64,000 nt of DNA from Bradyrhizobium algeriense. Lineage in GTDB: Bacteria; Pseudomonadota; Alphaproteobacteria; Rhizobiales; Xanthobacteraceae. Positions 33,426 through 43,306 of the stretch are shown one piece after another. The stretch covers positions 4,154,001-4,218,000 of the forward strand of contig NZ_JAZHRV010000001.1 in the NCBI RefSeq assembly GCF_036924595.1, written 5' to 3'. The notes below the pieces were generated by a model. It was not told the DNA's origin, did no database searches, and worked only from the letters and a program-made list of their open reading frames with translations. Position 1 is the first letter of the stretch, and every line of letters starts with the position of its first letter. The position numbers and the translations under genes are program-made.

Positions 33426-34571
33426 ATGAGACTCACCCTTTCGGTCATCAAGGCTGACATAGGCTCCGTCGGCGGCCACACGAAACCGTCTACACGCATG
33501 ATGGCGGCTGTCGAGGGCGAGGTCGCGAAGGCGATCTGCGATGGCCTGCTGATCGACGCTTTCGTCTGCCACACCGGCGACGACATTGCGATCATCATGA
33601 CACACACACGGGGCGAAGGGAGCTCCGAGGTGCATCAACTTGCCTGGAAGGCGTTCCTCGCGGCCACCTCGGTCGCGAAAACCTCCGGGCTTTATGGCGC
33701 CGGCCAGGATCTTCTCGTCGACGCACCTTCCGGAAACGTTCGCGGCGCCGGACCGGGCGTCGCCGAGCTCAGCTTCGACCACAGCCTCTCTGGCACGAGA
33801 CCTGCGGAGTCCTTCATGGTGTTCGCCGCCGACAAATGCGGCCCCGGCGCCTACAACCTGCCGCTCTACCTCGCCTTCGCCGATCCCATGTATTGCGCCG
33901 GGCTGATGCTGCCCCCGATGATCAAGGGATTCCGTTTCCATGTCATCGACATGGACCACACGGCCGGCGACAGCGTGATCGAACTCGACGCGCCCGCGGA
34001 TGGCTACCACATTGCCGCGCTGCTCCGCGACAACGAGCGCTTTGGCATTGATCGCATTGTTTCCCGGACCCATGGCGAGGTCGCCGTCGCCGTTTCGGCG
34101 CAGCGTCTTCACGCGATCGCAGGCAAGTACACCGGCAAGGACGATCCGGTCGCGATCGTCCGGAACCAGGGGATTTTCCCGGCCCCCGAAGAAATCGTTT
34201 CACCGTTCGCGAAGGCGCACTTCGTAGGCGGCGATGCGCGCGGCTCGCACGTGATGCCGCTCATGCCGGTGCCACTTAACACTCCGGTGACGGGCATGTA
34301 CTGCCTGCCGATCGTTTCCTGCACCGGCTTTTCGATCGACAAGGACGGCCGTTTTTCAGAGTCCTTTACCGATTTCTTCGACAATCCGGCGTGGGACGAG
34401 GTCCGCCGGCGCGCCCAGCGCAAGGCAATCGAGATGCGCAGCCAGGGCTGGTCAGGCGCCGCGATGCTGCCCTATTCCGAGTTGGAGTATGGTGGCTTCC
34501 GCGACACCGTGTCCTCACTGCTGAAGCGCTTTCAGGTGCGCGAGGAGCGCAAGCCGGAAGCGGCCGAGTAA
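33426..34571 (+). CDS. archaeal-type fructose-1,6-bisphosphate aldolase/phosphatase (FBPase class V)
   Basis: A 381-aa protein of the bifunctional FBPA/P family. The N-terminal KADIGSVGGHTKPS and the metal-binding segments GDDIAIIMTHTRGE, GQDLLVDAPSGNVRGAGPGVAE and ADKCGPGAYNLPLYLAFADP match the archaeal enzymes. Both aldolase residues are kept: Tyr235 and Lys238 in AGKYTGKDDP correspond to Tyr229 and the Schiff-base Lys232 described for the archaeal enzyme. It should therefore condense triose phosphates and dephosphorylate the product to fructose-6-phosphate. GGAGGG precedes the ATG. It is followed after 21 nt by a phosphofructokinase gene. Confidence 0.92.
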   Translation: MRLTLSVIKADIGSVGGHTKPSTRMMAAVEGEVAKAICDGLLIDAFVCHTGDDIAIIMTHTRGEGSSEVHQLAWKAFLAATSVAKTSGLYGAGQDLLVDAPSGNVRGAGPGVAELSFDHSLSGTRPAESFMVFAADKCGPGAYNLPLYLAFADPMYCAGLMLPPMIKGFRFHVIDMDHTAGDSVIELDAPADGYHIAALLRDNERFGIDRIVSRTHGEVAVAVSAQRLHAIAGKYTGKDDPVAIVRNQGIFPAPEEIVSPFAKAHFVGGDARGSHVMPLMPVPLNTPVTGMYCLPIVSCTGFSIDKDGRFSESFTDFFDNPAWDEVRRRAQRKAIEMRSQGWSGAAMLPYSELEYGGFRDTVSSLLKRFQVREERKPEAAE

Positions 34572-34592
34572 GGGACTGCCTGCGAGGTGGGT

Positions 34593-35780
34593 ATGGCAAA
34601 AAGGCGTATCGGCATTCTCACGGGCGGCGGCGACGTTCCCGGTCTCAACGCAGTCATCAAGAGCGTGACATATCGCGGCAGCGAGAACGACATCGAGGTC
34701 GTCGGCCTCCGCCGTGGTTGGGAGGCCCTTACGCACGTGAACCTCGAGGACCCGGCCTCTAGGTCCCACTACATCATCCCGCTGAACCGTGACAACACGC
34801 GCACTATAGACCGGAGCGGCGGCACTGTGCTGCACTCGAGCCGCACCAATCCGTCCAGGATGAAGAAGCTGCCAGATCATCTCGCAGGCCACGACTTTCC
34901 GGCCTCGCTCAGCACGAAGGGCGGCATCGCAACCAGGACGTGGGACGTCACCGGCCAGGTGCTGGCTAACCTCTCGGGGCTCGGCATCGAACATCTGATT
35001 GCCATCGGTGGCGACGACACGCTCAGTTACGCAGCCAAGCTCAACGACCTCGGCGTCAAGATCATCGCCATCCCGAAGACGATGGACAACGACGTCCGCA
35101 ACACCGAGTACTGCATCGGCTTCTCGACCGCGATCACCCGCGCCAGCGACGCCATCCAGCGGCAGCGCACCACTGTCGGATCGCACGAGCGAATCGGCAT
35201 TTTCCGCGTCTTTGGCCGCGATGCCGGATTTACGGCGCTCTACACCGCGTACGCCACCTCGATACGGTGCGTCATACCGGAGTACAAGGTCGATCTCGAC
35301 AAACTGATCCAGTTGCTCGTCGAGGAGAAGCGCGCCAACCCAAGCAACTATGCGCTCGTCGTGCTCAGCGAGGGCGCCGCGTGGGAGGGCTACGAGGTGC
35401 AGGAATACGGTGAGCCTGATGCTTACGGTCATCGCAAGAAGGCGAGTGTGGCGGAATCGTTCGCCGACGAGATCAAGCGACGCGTCGGCGAGGAGACGAT
35501 CACCTCCGATCTCACATACGACCTGCGATCGGGCAATCCTGACTTCATGGACAAGCTCGTGGCCCTGACTTTCGGCAATATGGCGTACGATGCCGTCCTC
35601 GAAGGCAAGACCGGCCTCATGTCGGCGCTGGTGGAGGGGCGCTACGACCTCGTGCCCATCCCTGATGTCAGGCTCGGGCCGCGCAAGCTGGACGTCGCCA
35701 GCACGTACAACACGGACCGCTACCGTCCCATCTACACCAATAAGCGCGGGCAGCCGATCTTTCTCAACCGCGCGTCATAG
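34593..35780 (+). CDS. 6-phosphofructokinase, pyrophosphate-type motifs
   Basis: A 395-aa PFK-A superfamily enzyme. The N-terminal GGGDVPGLNAVIK is at residues 11-23. The phosphoryl-donor loop reads GGDDT (139-143) and the active-site loop PKTMDND (161-167). In ATP enzymes these are GGDGS/T and PGTIDND; Asp in the first and Lys in the second are the accepted marks of PPi dependence. The reaction is fructose-6-phosphate to fructose-1,6-bisphosphate, reversible if PPi is used. The ATG at 34593 has GAGGTG upstream. It forms a two-gene operon with the FBP aldolase/phosphatase. Confidence 0.9.
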   Translation: MAKRRIGILTGGGDVPGLNAVIKSVTYRGSENDIEVVGLRRGWEALTHVNLEDPASRSHYIIPLNRDNTRTIDRSGGTVLHSSRTNPSRMKKLPDHLAGHDFPASLSTKGGIATRTWDVTGQVLANLSGLGIEHLIAIGGDDTLSYAAKLNDLGVKIIAIPKTMDNDVRNTEYCIGFSTAITRASDAIQRQRTTVGSHERIGIFRVFGRDAGFTALYTAYATSIRCVIPEYKVDLDKLIQLLVEEKRANPSNYALVVLSEGAAWEGYEVQEYGEPDAYGHRKKASVAESFADEIKRRVGEETITSDLTYDLRSGNPDFMDKLVALTFGNMAYDAVLEGKTGLMSALVEGRYDLVPIPDVRLGPRKLDVASTYNTDRYRPIYTNKRGQPIFLNRAS

Positions 35781-35850
35781 GGCGGAAGGTGGTAACCCCT
35801 CGAGCGAAGTGGGACACCGGTTTTTCGGGAGCGCCAAAAGCGATCGGGCT

Positions 35851-37413
35851 CTAGCGGCGCTGCTTTTTCGGCTTTAGCGAAGCCGCCGGCGCTCGCGCAT
35901 TGGCATCGAGCGATGTTGACGCCACTGGCGTGTCACCCTTGGCTCCTTCGCGTCCAATTTCGCGTCGCGGCCAGGCAAAATCGTCGGCGCGACCGGCTGG
36001 TGCCGACAAGGGCTCACCTGTGATCAAGACCCGGGCGGCTTGCGCATCGATCGCCACCGGCCGCGCCCCGGGAGCGCCGAGTAGTTGATCCGTGCCGACA
36101 GAAGAGCCCACCAAGGGAACGATCGGCCCGGCCAGCGGACGCGGCGCCGGCTGATCCGGCCGAGCACTGGCGTCGGGCGTTGCCGGTTCGGTGGGCAGCA
36201 CAATCGGCGCGGAACGCGCAGCCAGCAGCCGGTTGATTTCACGCTCGGCATAATGCGCGAGCTTGAGCGCGCCGGCCTTGGTGAAGTACACGCCATCGGA
36301 GGAACGCAGCCGGCGGATCTGCCCTTCGAAATCGGGGCCTTGCTGTGAAAAGCGGCCGGCTTCATCGACAAATCCGTCCCAGACATCGATATAGGTGATG
36401 CCGGCCTTGCCGGCCGCATCGCGATAGAGCGTATCCAGGAACGCCGTGTCGGCTGTCGCCTTGGGGCCGCGTACCGCCGGCAGACCCACCCACAGCACTG
36501 GCACACCCTTGGACTTGAGTACGCCGATCATTTCGTCGATCTTTTCCCTGTAGAGTTCGACCCAGCGTTTCTCGCGAAACTCATGGAGGCCGTTCGGCGA
36601 GCCCGCGCTCTTCTCCGGTCCAGTGACCGGTCGCGCGTCATTGTTGTCGGCGGCATCGTCTGGCGACAATTCGGTATCCGTCACCTTGGCTGCACCATCG
36701 GGCTTCGCCGCGGGTTTTGCGACCGAGGGCTTGCCATCAGGTTTGGCCTTGGCGTCCTTCTTGTCCCCCGGCTTACTGTCGGATTTTTCGGCTGCCGGCT
36801 CGCGGATTGCGACGCGGTCGTCAAGCCCGAGCATGACGACAATGGCGTCCGCTTTTTCGACGGCGAGAATGCCTTTGGCGGCGGCGGCCCAATCGGCTGG
36901 ATCGCCCTTCGGCTGATACTTGATCAGGCCGGAGGCTGACTTGTGTTTGCGGATCACGCCCATCTCAGGCTGATCAGCATAGACGTCCTCAAGCCCATAG
37001 GCGAGCCAGTCCGCCATGGCGTCACCGAGCACAAGAATGTGGCGCTCGGGTACAGTGTTGCGCTTCTCGGGCGGCGGGGCCTTTGAAAAATCCTCGCGCA
37101 CCGCCGGGGGCGCTTGCCGCCCATGCGAACGAGGTGGCGGCGCGTACTGCTGCTGGTACGGCGCAAACGTGTCGTTGCCGAACCAGCCTCCACCACGTTG
37201 TTCGTTACCGGACCAGCCTCCACCGCGTTGTTCGTTACCAAACCAGCCGCCGCCACGTTGTGGTTGCGGTCGCTGCTGATATTCGCCGAAATTAAAAAAC
37301 TGTGCAGAGGTAGGTCCGGCCAGGCCGAACACCAAGCCCACCGCGACGGCTAGCGCAATCAGCCGACCACGCTCGGTGAAGAAGATGCATCGCCCTTTTG
37401 GTCCGTTTGGCAT
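35851..37413 (-). CDS. DUF459-type SGNH/GDSL-like hydrolase, exported
   Basis: A 520-aa protein. An N-terminal hydrophobic export segment (about residues 12-35) is followed by a low-complexity stretch of three RGGGWFGNEQ-like repeats (about 40-75). The catalytic domain then begins at HILVLGDAMADWLAYGLED (block I, where the usual Ser is replaced around GDAMAD). It contains VLWVGLPAVRG (block III-like) and SSDGVYFTKAG (block V-like, Asp but Tyr instead of His). The altered blocks are usual in the DUF459 branch; activity is uncertain. A Lys/Ala/Pro-rich insertion (about 185-235) interrupts the domain. A GTG at 37425 is an alternative start. Confidence 0.82.
   Translation of the reverse strand: MPNGPKGRCIFFTERGRLIALAVAVGLVFGLAGPTSAQFFNFGEYQQRPQPQRGGGWFGNEQRGGGWSGNEQRGGGWFGNDTFAPYQQQYAPPPRSHGRQAPPAVREDFSKAPPPEKRNTVPERHILVLGDAMADWLAYGLEDVYADQPEMGVIRKHKSASGLIKYQPKGDPADWAAAAKGILAVEKADAIVVMLGLDDRVAIREPAAEKSDSKPGDKKDAKAKPDGKPSVAKPAAKPDGAAKVTDTELSPDDAADNNDARPVTGPEKSAGSPNGLHEFREKRWVELYREKIDEMIGVLKSKGVPVLWVGLPAVRGPKATADTAFLDTLYRDAAGKAGITYIDVWDGFVDEAGRFSQQGPDFEGQIRRLRSSDGVYFTKAGALKLAHYAEREINRLLAARSAPIVLPTEPATPDASARPDQPAPRPLAGPIVPLVGSSVGTDQLLGAPGARPVAIDAQAARVLITGEPLSAPAGRADDFAWPRREIGREGAKGDTPVASTSLDANARAPAASLKPKKQRR
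37180..37272. repeat. 30-bp tandem repeats inside the DUF459 gene
   Basis: Three imperfect in-frame copies of a 30-bp unit (encoding RGGGWFGNEQ on the minus strand). The repeats make the linker Gly/Trp/Asn-rich and could vary in copy number by slippage. Confidence 0.8.
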
Positions 37414-37617
37414 GCTGGACCGCACACACGCAGAACCTGCCTTAGCCAGATTAGCACGAGGCGCCCGGTGGTGGGGTCTCAGTTTACCGTGAAGTGCGGT
37501 GTCGTCAGTTCAAGCAAGAGCCCGTGTGTCCCGCTTCGGGTCAAAGCGTCGATTTTGGCATGTCAGCAAGCACGTCGAGCGCCCTTCGTGGAAACGAAGG
37601 TCCCACTCTCGCAACGA

Positions 37618-37758
37618 TTACCCCTCGGCTGCGAATACGTAGCTGCTGCCATCCTTGGCCAGCGTGCCGACGGTCGGCATCAACCAGCGAGTACCCGAAA
37701 TGGTGAGCTTGTCGGCAACCGCGCGATCGAAGATCTTCCTTCGCGTTTCGACGGTCAT
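37618..37758 (-). pseudogene. 3' remnant of an MBL-fold metallo-hydrolase gene
   Basis: A 46-codon frame whose translation contains TRRKIFDRAVADKLTISGTR and TVGTLAKDG. This is the C-terminal signature of rhizobial MBL-fold metallo-hydrolases, in which ATRRKIFDRA is followed by a G-x-P-x-x-G-T-L-x-KDG ending. The metal-binding HxHxDH and the rest of the roughly 300-residue protein are absent upstream, so only the tail survives. Confidence 0.65.
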
Positions 37759-37951
37759 TTGCGGATAGGTCGGAGACCGCCCCACTTCCGAACAGCGCCG
37801 CCAGAGCGGAACTTCATAAAACGCTCCGGCTCAGGCGCGGCGCGCCGTTCGAAGGTGCCAAGGAACTTCGGACGCGTGTGGAACCAGAAAACGCCTCCCG
37901 CGTTGAAATAAAAATTGATCGGATAATCCAGAAAAAGCGGGGATATCTCCC

Positions 37952-37981
37952 AAAAGGAGGCTTGATTTCTTGCCTCTTTTT
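37952..37981 (+). terminator. T-flanked hairpin before the 62-aa gene
   Basis: A 10-bp stem with one G-T pair (AAAAGGAGGC / GCCTCTTTTT), 10-nt loop, ending in five T. It ends 40 nt before the start of the next gene, so it may be a terminator of decayed upstream DNA or an attenuator in that gene's leader. Confidence 0.55.
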
Positions 37982-38021
37982 CCCGGTCGGACGGCATTTC
38001 TTTGATGGGGAGGAAGAAGAG

Positions 38022-38210
38022 ATGACTGATCAGCAATTGGCTCTTCAGGCGATTAACGAAGCGCAACTCATACTGGAAGAATACCTTCGGCCCCGGCCGC
38101 AAAACAATGAGCTTATCCTCGACAAGCTCGTGGAAGTTCTCGAACGCCCCGATTTGGTAGTTGCTGTAAGTCGCTTGCAGCAGCAGAGCAATCTCTCAGT
38201 GCGCAAATGA
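38022..38210 (+). CDS. small hypothetical protein (62 aa)
   Basis: The ATG at 38022 follows GGGGAGGA at 9 nt. The product is predicted fully helical and acidic (LALQAINEAQLILEEYLRP...ELILDKLVEVLERPDLVVAVSRLQQQ), cytosolic, with no known domain. Its last codons overlap the next gene (ATG at 38207 within its stop region), so the two are translationally coupled. Confidence 0.75.
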   Translation: MTDQQLALQAINEAQLILEEYLRPRPQNNELILDKLVEVLERPDLVVAVSRLQQQSNLSVRK

Positions 38211-38569
38211 GGAAACTGCCAGCAATCGCCTTGGCCGCCTGGGTTGCTACGCTCCTACCAGTTGGGACGCCAACCGCCGCGCAGGCCAAACAACAATGCA
38301 GCGCCGCAGCACCATCAAATCCGCACGGGCGTTGGTGGTCCTATCGTCTGATCGATGGACGAAAGTGCTGGTACGAAGGCAAGCCCATGCTTTCAAAATC
38401 GTTGTTGGAATGGCCCAAGGGGGCATTCGCGCAACCCGTTTCCGACAGAGAAGAAGTTCAAAGCGTTGTCACAGAGAAGCCTGGCGATCCGTTAGATGCG
38501 CAAGCCCGAGCACTGGAAGGTTCTGACAGTTTCGAAGCGCGATGGCGCGAAAGGGTGAAAATGCAATAG
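38207..38569 (+). CDS. exported small protein (120 aa) with WWSYRLIDGRKCWY motif
   Basis: Residues 1-27 form a signal peptide (ending AAQAK). The mature part begins with CSAAAPSNPHGRWWSYRLIDGRKCWYEGKPMLSKSLLEW, a short Trp/Cys-containing module frequently seen in Bradyrhizobiaceae secreted proteins. The two Cys (about residues 31 and 54) could form a disulfide. Function unknown. It overlaps the stop of the preceding gene by 4 nt. Confidence 0.78.
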   Translation: MRKLPAIALAAWVATLLPVGTPTAAQAKQQCSAAAPSNPHGRWWSYRLIDGRKCWYEGKPMLSKSLLEWPKGAFAQPVSDREEVQSVVTEKPGDPLDAQARALEGSDSFEARWRERVKMQ

Positions 38570-38675
38570 GCGTTGCCCCAAAGGAAAGTCGCTAAGCGCC
38601 GGGATCGCGCCTGTGCAGCACCGACAATCAGTTTTGGGGAACTCGCGAAGAACTCTTGTTTTCTAACCAGGCGTA

Positions 38676-39332
38676 ATGCGGAAACCAGCAATGCGAACGG
38701 CCGCAGATTTCAATCTCTATTACGCAACTCCTGACCCCTGGCATATTTCCCACGCGCAGTTCAGGGATAAGGTCTTGCGCCGACGCCTGAAGCCGTTCAT
38801 CCGCGGCAAATCCGTTCTTGAACTGGGTTGTGGTGAAGGTCACCTGACCCAAACAATTTTTAACAAAGCACGATCCGTGGTTGGCATCGACATAAGCGAT
38901 GTAGCGATTGCTCGCGCTAAATCGCTGAACCTGCCAAATGCCCGATTTGAATGCGCTGATTTTTTACAAGCGTCATTCGAGGGTTACGATGTGATTGCGG
39001 CCCTCGAATGCGTCTACTATCTGTCCTTTCAAGAGCAGGGAGCGTTCCTGGAGAAAGTTGCCAAAGAACACCCTGACAAAATACTTCTGCTCTCGGGTCC
39101 AATTGTGGATTACAGAAGGCACTTCAGTCATAAGCGATTGATGCACGAGTTTACGACTTTGGGGTTCACTCCGCTTAAATTTTATAACCTGTCGGTTTAT
39201 TGGTATCCGCCTTCATCCAGAATTATCGCTGGCCTGATCAAGCTGCCACTTGGACACACCTTGCTTGATTGGATACCGGACTCGATGATCTACCAAAGAC
39301 TGTACGCACTTCGGGCACCGAGACGCCCCTGA
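38676..39332 (+). CDS. SAM-dependent methyltransferase, NodS-like
   Basis: A 218-aa class I methyltransferase. Motif I is SVLELGCGEGHLT (about residues 45-57), followed by VVGIDIS (motif II) and FECADFLQASFEGYDVIAALECVYYLS (post-motif region). The N-terminal YYATPDPWHISHAQFRDKVLRRRL resembles NodS and related N-methyltransferases (D-P-W). Real NodS N-methylates a chitooligosaccharide during Nod-factor synthesis, but no nod genes or nod box are present, so it is better called NodS-like. The gene is visibly more AT-rich than its neighbours, consistent with transfer. Confidence 0.82.
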   Translation: MRKPAMRTAADFNLYYATPDPWHISHAQFRDKVLRRRLKPFIRGKSVLELGCGEGHLTQTIFNKARSVVGIDISDVAIARAKSLNLPNARFECADFLQASFEGYDVIAALECVYYLSFQEQGAFLEKVAKEHPDKILLLSGPIVDYRRHFSHKRLMHEFTTLGFTPLKFYNLSVYWYPPSSRIIAGLIKLPLGHTLLDWIPDSMIYQRLYALRAPRRP

Positions 39333-39427
39333 CTCGGATATCGCCAGTTCGAATTTGGTCCGCTGTTGGGCAACCGTGCGGGGTTCTTGGCGGTGAAAGC
39401 CCGACGGGTCTTCCGGCGCAACAACGA

Positions 39428-40642
39428 CTACGCGATGACCGGCAACGACTTGAGGCCACGAACGACCGGCGCGGCGCGCCACTGCAGTTCGTGAGCAGGA
39501 CAGGCAGGCGTCAACTCAGGCAGGCGTCGCAGCAGGCAACCGAACGCGATCTCGGCCTCCATCTTCGCCAGATGCGAGCCGACGCAAAAGTGAACGCCAT
39601 CTCCAAACGCAAGATGCGGATTGGGCTTGCGGGCCAGATCCAGCCGATCGGGCTCCGCGAATTTCTGCGCATCCCGGTTGGCGGAGGCAATGACGGGGAA
39701 AATAACATCGCCGCGCCTGATCGTGGTGCCGTGCAGGTCGATGTCCTGGGCCGCATATCGCTCCGTTGCGGTCTCGACGGGTGCCGTGAAGCGTAACAAC
39801 TCCTCGACCGCAGACCCAAGGAGCGAGAAATCTCCGAGGAGCCGCTTTTTTTCGCGCGGATTCTCCATCAGCGCCAGCATTCCGGACCCGATCAGGTTCA
39901 CGGTCGTCTCGTGGCCGGCGATGATCAGGAGCACCAGCATGGCAATGAGCTCGCTCTCGCTCAGCCGATCGCCCCCCTCCTCCACGGCGATCAGCGCGGA
40001 GATGAGATCATCCTTCGGGGTGCGCCGGCGCGTGGCAACGAGGCGCCGCAAATATCGCATCAATGCAAAGATCGAGGGCAGCGAGAGCGCCATGCGAAAT
40101 TCCGATCGCGCTCCGAGAAAAACATTGGTCCACTTCCGAAAGCGCGTCCGGGCCTCTTCGGGCAGGCCCAGCAGCTCCGAGATCACGGTCAACGGCAGCG
40201 GAAGCGCGAAATCCTCGATAAGGTCGGGCTTCGACTTGGCGCGCAACCGATCGACGAGACCCTCAGCCAGGACTTCGGTGCGGTTTCGCAACTGCTCGAT
40301 GCGTGCACGGCTAAACGCCTTGTTGATGAGGGCCCGCAGCCTTCGATGTGCGGGATCGTCCAGGTCCAGCATGTTCTCCGAGAGTGTCCTGAGGCTCACG
40401 GGTGTCCACCACGGCATGGACTTAGGCGAGCGCAAGCCGGCATTGCCCGCGTCTTTGACGAACCTGGCGCTGTCCTGGAGGCACAGGGCCACGTCATCGT
40501 AACGCGTAATCAGCCACGCCCGCTTCAGGACGGGTACGCCAACTTCGAAAGCCGGCGCCTCGCTGCGAAGAAACGCATAGAACGGAAACGGGTCGCGCTT
40601 GTGCTCGGCTGAGTAGATGTCGACTTTGCGAGGATCGTTCAT
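39428..40642 (-). CDS. cytochrome P450
   Basis: A 404-aa soluble bacterial P450. The I-helix oxygen-activation motif is AGHETT, the K-helix ExxR is EELLR, and the haem-ligand loop is HLAFGDGVHFCVGSHLAKME with the axial Cys. No membrane anchor. It needs ferredoxin or flavodoxin partners, none of which are adjacent. The substrate cannot be inferred; similar proteins are annotated CYP107/CYP-like hydroxylases. The ATG at 40642 starts the family-like sequence; the frame is open to 40702. Confidence 0.92.
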   Translation of the reverse strand: MNDPRKVDIYSAEHKRDPFPFYAFLRSEAPAFEVGVPVLKRAWLITRYDDVALCLQDSARFVKDAGNAGLRSPKSMPWWTPVSLRTLSENMLDLDDPAHRRLRALINKAFSRARIEQLRNRTEVLAEGLVDRLRAKSKPDLIEDFALPLPLTVISELLGLPEEARTRFRKWTNVFLGARSEFRMALSLPSIFALMRYLRRLVATRRRTPKDDLISALIAVEEGGDRLSESELIAMLVLLIIAGHETTVNLIGSGMLALMENPREKKRLLGDFSLLGSAVEELLRFTAPVETATERYAAQDIDLHGTTIRRGDVIFPVIASANRDAQKFAEPDRLDLARKPNPHLAFGDGVHFCVGSHLAKMEAEIAFGCLLRRLPELTPACPAHELQWRAAPVVRGLKSLPVIA

Positions 40643-42031
<1,389 letters not shown>

Positions 42032-42063
42032 GCGCGCGCTACTAGCAAAGAAAGAGAAGAGCC

Positions 42064-43032
42064 ATGAAAGCCTATGTCTACGGCGCCAGCGGCGCTGAAA
42101 TCACCGATGTTGCAAAACCTTCGCCGAAGGGCACACAGGTGCTGGTCAAGGTCCATGCCTGCGGCCTCAACCGCGCCGACCTCGGCATGACCAAGGGCCA
42201 TGCGCATGGCGCGGCCGGCGGCGTCGGCACCGTGCTCGGCATGGAATGGGCCGGCGAAGTCGCCGAACTCGGCCCTGATGCAAAAGGCATCAAGGTCGGC
42301 GACAAGATCATGGGCTCGGGCGGCGCGGCGTTTGCCGAGTATACGCTGGCCGACCATGGCCGGCTGTTCCGCGCGCCCTCGAACATGAATTTCGAGGAGG
42401 CCGCCACCCTCCCGGTCGCGCTCGCCACCATGCACAACGCGCTCGTGACCAACGGCGCGCTGCAGAAAGGCCAGACGGTCCTGATCCAGGGCGCCAGTTC
42501 CGGCGTCGGCTTGATGGCGATGCAGATCGCAAAATTCAAGGGCGCAAAACTCGTCATCGGCTCCTCGACGGATGCGATGCGCCGCGGCCGGCTGAAGGAG
42601 TTCGGCGCCGATCTGGCGATCGATTCCAGCGATCCCGGCTGGGTCGACGAGGTGCTGAAAGCCACCAATGGCGAAGGCGTCGACCTGATCGTCGACCAGG
42701 TTTCCGGCAAGGTTGCGAACCAGAATCTCGCGGCAACCAAGGTCAAGGGCCGCATCGTCAATGTCGGCCGGCTCGGCGGCACCCACGCCGATTTCAATTT
42801 CGACCTGCACGCCGCCCGCCGCATCAACTATATCGGCGTCACCTTCCGCACCCGCACCATCGAGGAAATCCGCGAGATTTTCGACGAAGTCCGCAAGGAC
42901 ATCTGGGGCGCGGTGGAATCGCGAAAACTGCAACTGCCGATCGACAAGGTCTATCCCTTCGCCGAGATCGGAAGAGCGTTCGAGCACATGGAAGCCAACA
43001 AGCACCTCGGCAAGATCGTGGTGACGTTGTAG
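42064..43032 (+). CDS. zinc-independent MDR-family quinone oxidoreductase
   Basis: A 322-aa medium-chain reductase. The N-terminal GroES-like domain contains VHACGLNRADLGMTKG and GMEWAGEVAELG; the NADPH site is LIQGASSGVGLMAMQIAKFKGA (about residues 143-164). The Zn-binding Cys/His set of alcohol dehydrogenases is missing, so it is of the QOR/crotonyl-reductase-like branch. It probably reduces quinones or activated C=C bonds with NADPH. Likely co-transcribed with the nitronate monooxygenase. Confidence 0.9.
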   Translation: MKAYVYGASGAEITDVAKPSPKGTQVLVKVHACGLNRADLGMTKGHAHGAAGGVGTVLGMEWAGEVAELGPDAKGIKVGDKIMGSGGAAFAEYTLADHGRLFRAPSNMNFEEAATLPVALATMHNALVTNGALQKGQTVLIQGASSGVGLMAMQIAKFKGAKLVIGSSTDAMRRGRLKEFGADLAIDSSDPGWVDEVLKATNGEGVDLIVDQVSGKVANQNLAATKVKGRIVNVGRLGGTHADFNFDLHAARRINYIGVTFRTRTIEEIREIFDEVRKDIWGAVESRKLQLPIDKVYPFAEIGRAFEHMEANKHLGKIVVTL

Positions 43033-43036
43033 ATGC

Positions 43037-43090
43037 CTGTCCCGGACGGGGTGCAGCGCGTGAGCGCTGCTCCGCAGAGCCGGGACCCAC
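43037..43090. repeat. dispersed palindromic repeat
   Basis: An outer arm GTCCCGG (43039-43045) / CCGGGAC (43080-43086) encloses an inner arm GCAGCGC / GCGCTGC. This has the form of intergenic repeats common in Bradyrhizobium-type genomes; it may serve as a terminator for the plus-strand operon. Confidence 0.65.
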
Positions 43091-43094
43091 GCCG

Positions 43095-43253
43095 TTACGC
43101 ATCCGAACGTTCGCGCTCGCGGGCGGGATGCTGGATGGCGAGGACAATAATTTCCTCGGCCTCATCGTGAGCCGTGTAATAGACCAGATCATCTTGGCTG
43201 TCAGGAGGTAAGCGCCGCACGGCTTCCAGGGCTTTTTCGAGCAGTTTTGTCAT
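43095..43253 (-). pseudogene. antitoxin-toxin chimera (ParE/RelE-type remnant)
   Basis: A 52-codon frame. Residues 1-23 (MTKLLEKALEAVRRLPPDSQ) look like the start of a rhizobial addiction-module antitoxin. Residues 24-52 (VYYTAHDEAEEIIVLAIQHPARERE) look like the C-terminal strand of a ParE/RelE toxin, where YxVD..E..I.VLAI.HxxR is conserved. The two are fused in frame, so an internal deletion has probably removed the rest of both proteins. It is unlikely to be active. Confidence 0.6.
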
Positions 43254-43306
43254 GAGAGAAAGATACGGTCGAACCGCCCAAAATGGAAGGGCATCCGCCC
43301 CACGGC

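Larger units (their letters stand above)
37414..38021. other. gene-poor stretch with pseudogene and hairpin
   Basis: Contains the remnant of an MBL-fold hydrolase (37618-37758), filler resembling 40740, and a T-flanked hairpin at 37952-37981. No intact gene. Confidence 0.5.

Noticed and set aside
37180..37272. CRISPR-like short repeats
   Set aside because: The 30-bp units are adjacent without spacers, in frame and encode a Gly/Trp-rich linker of the DUF459 protein.
38676..39332. True nodulation gene nodS
   Set aside because: Motif resemblance only; no nod box, nodABC or other Nod-factor genes are present.
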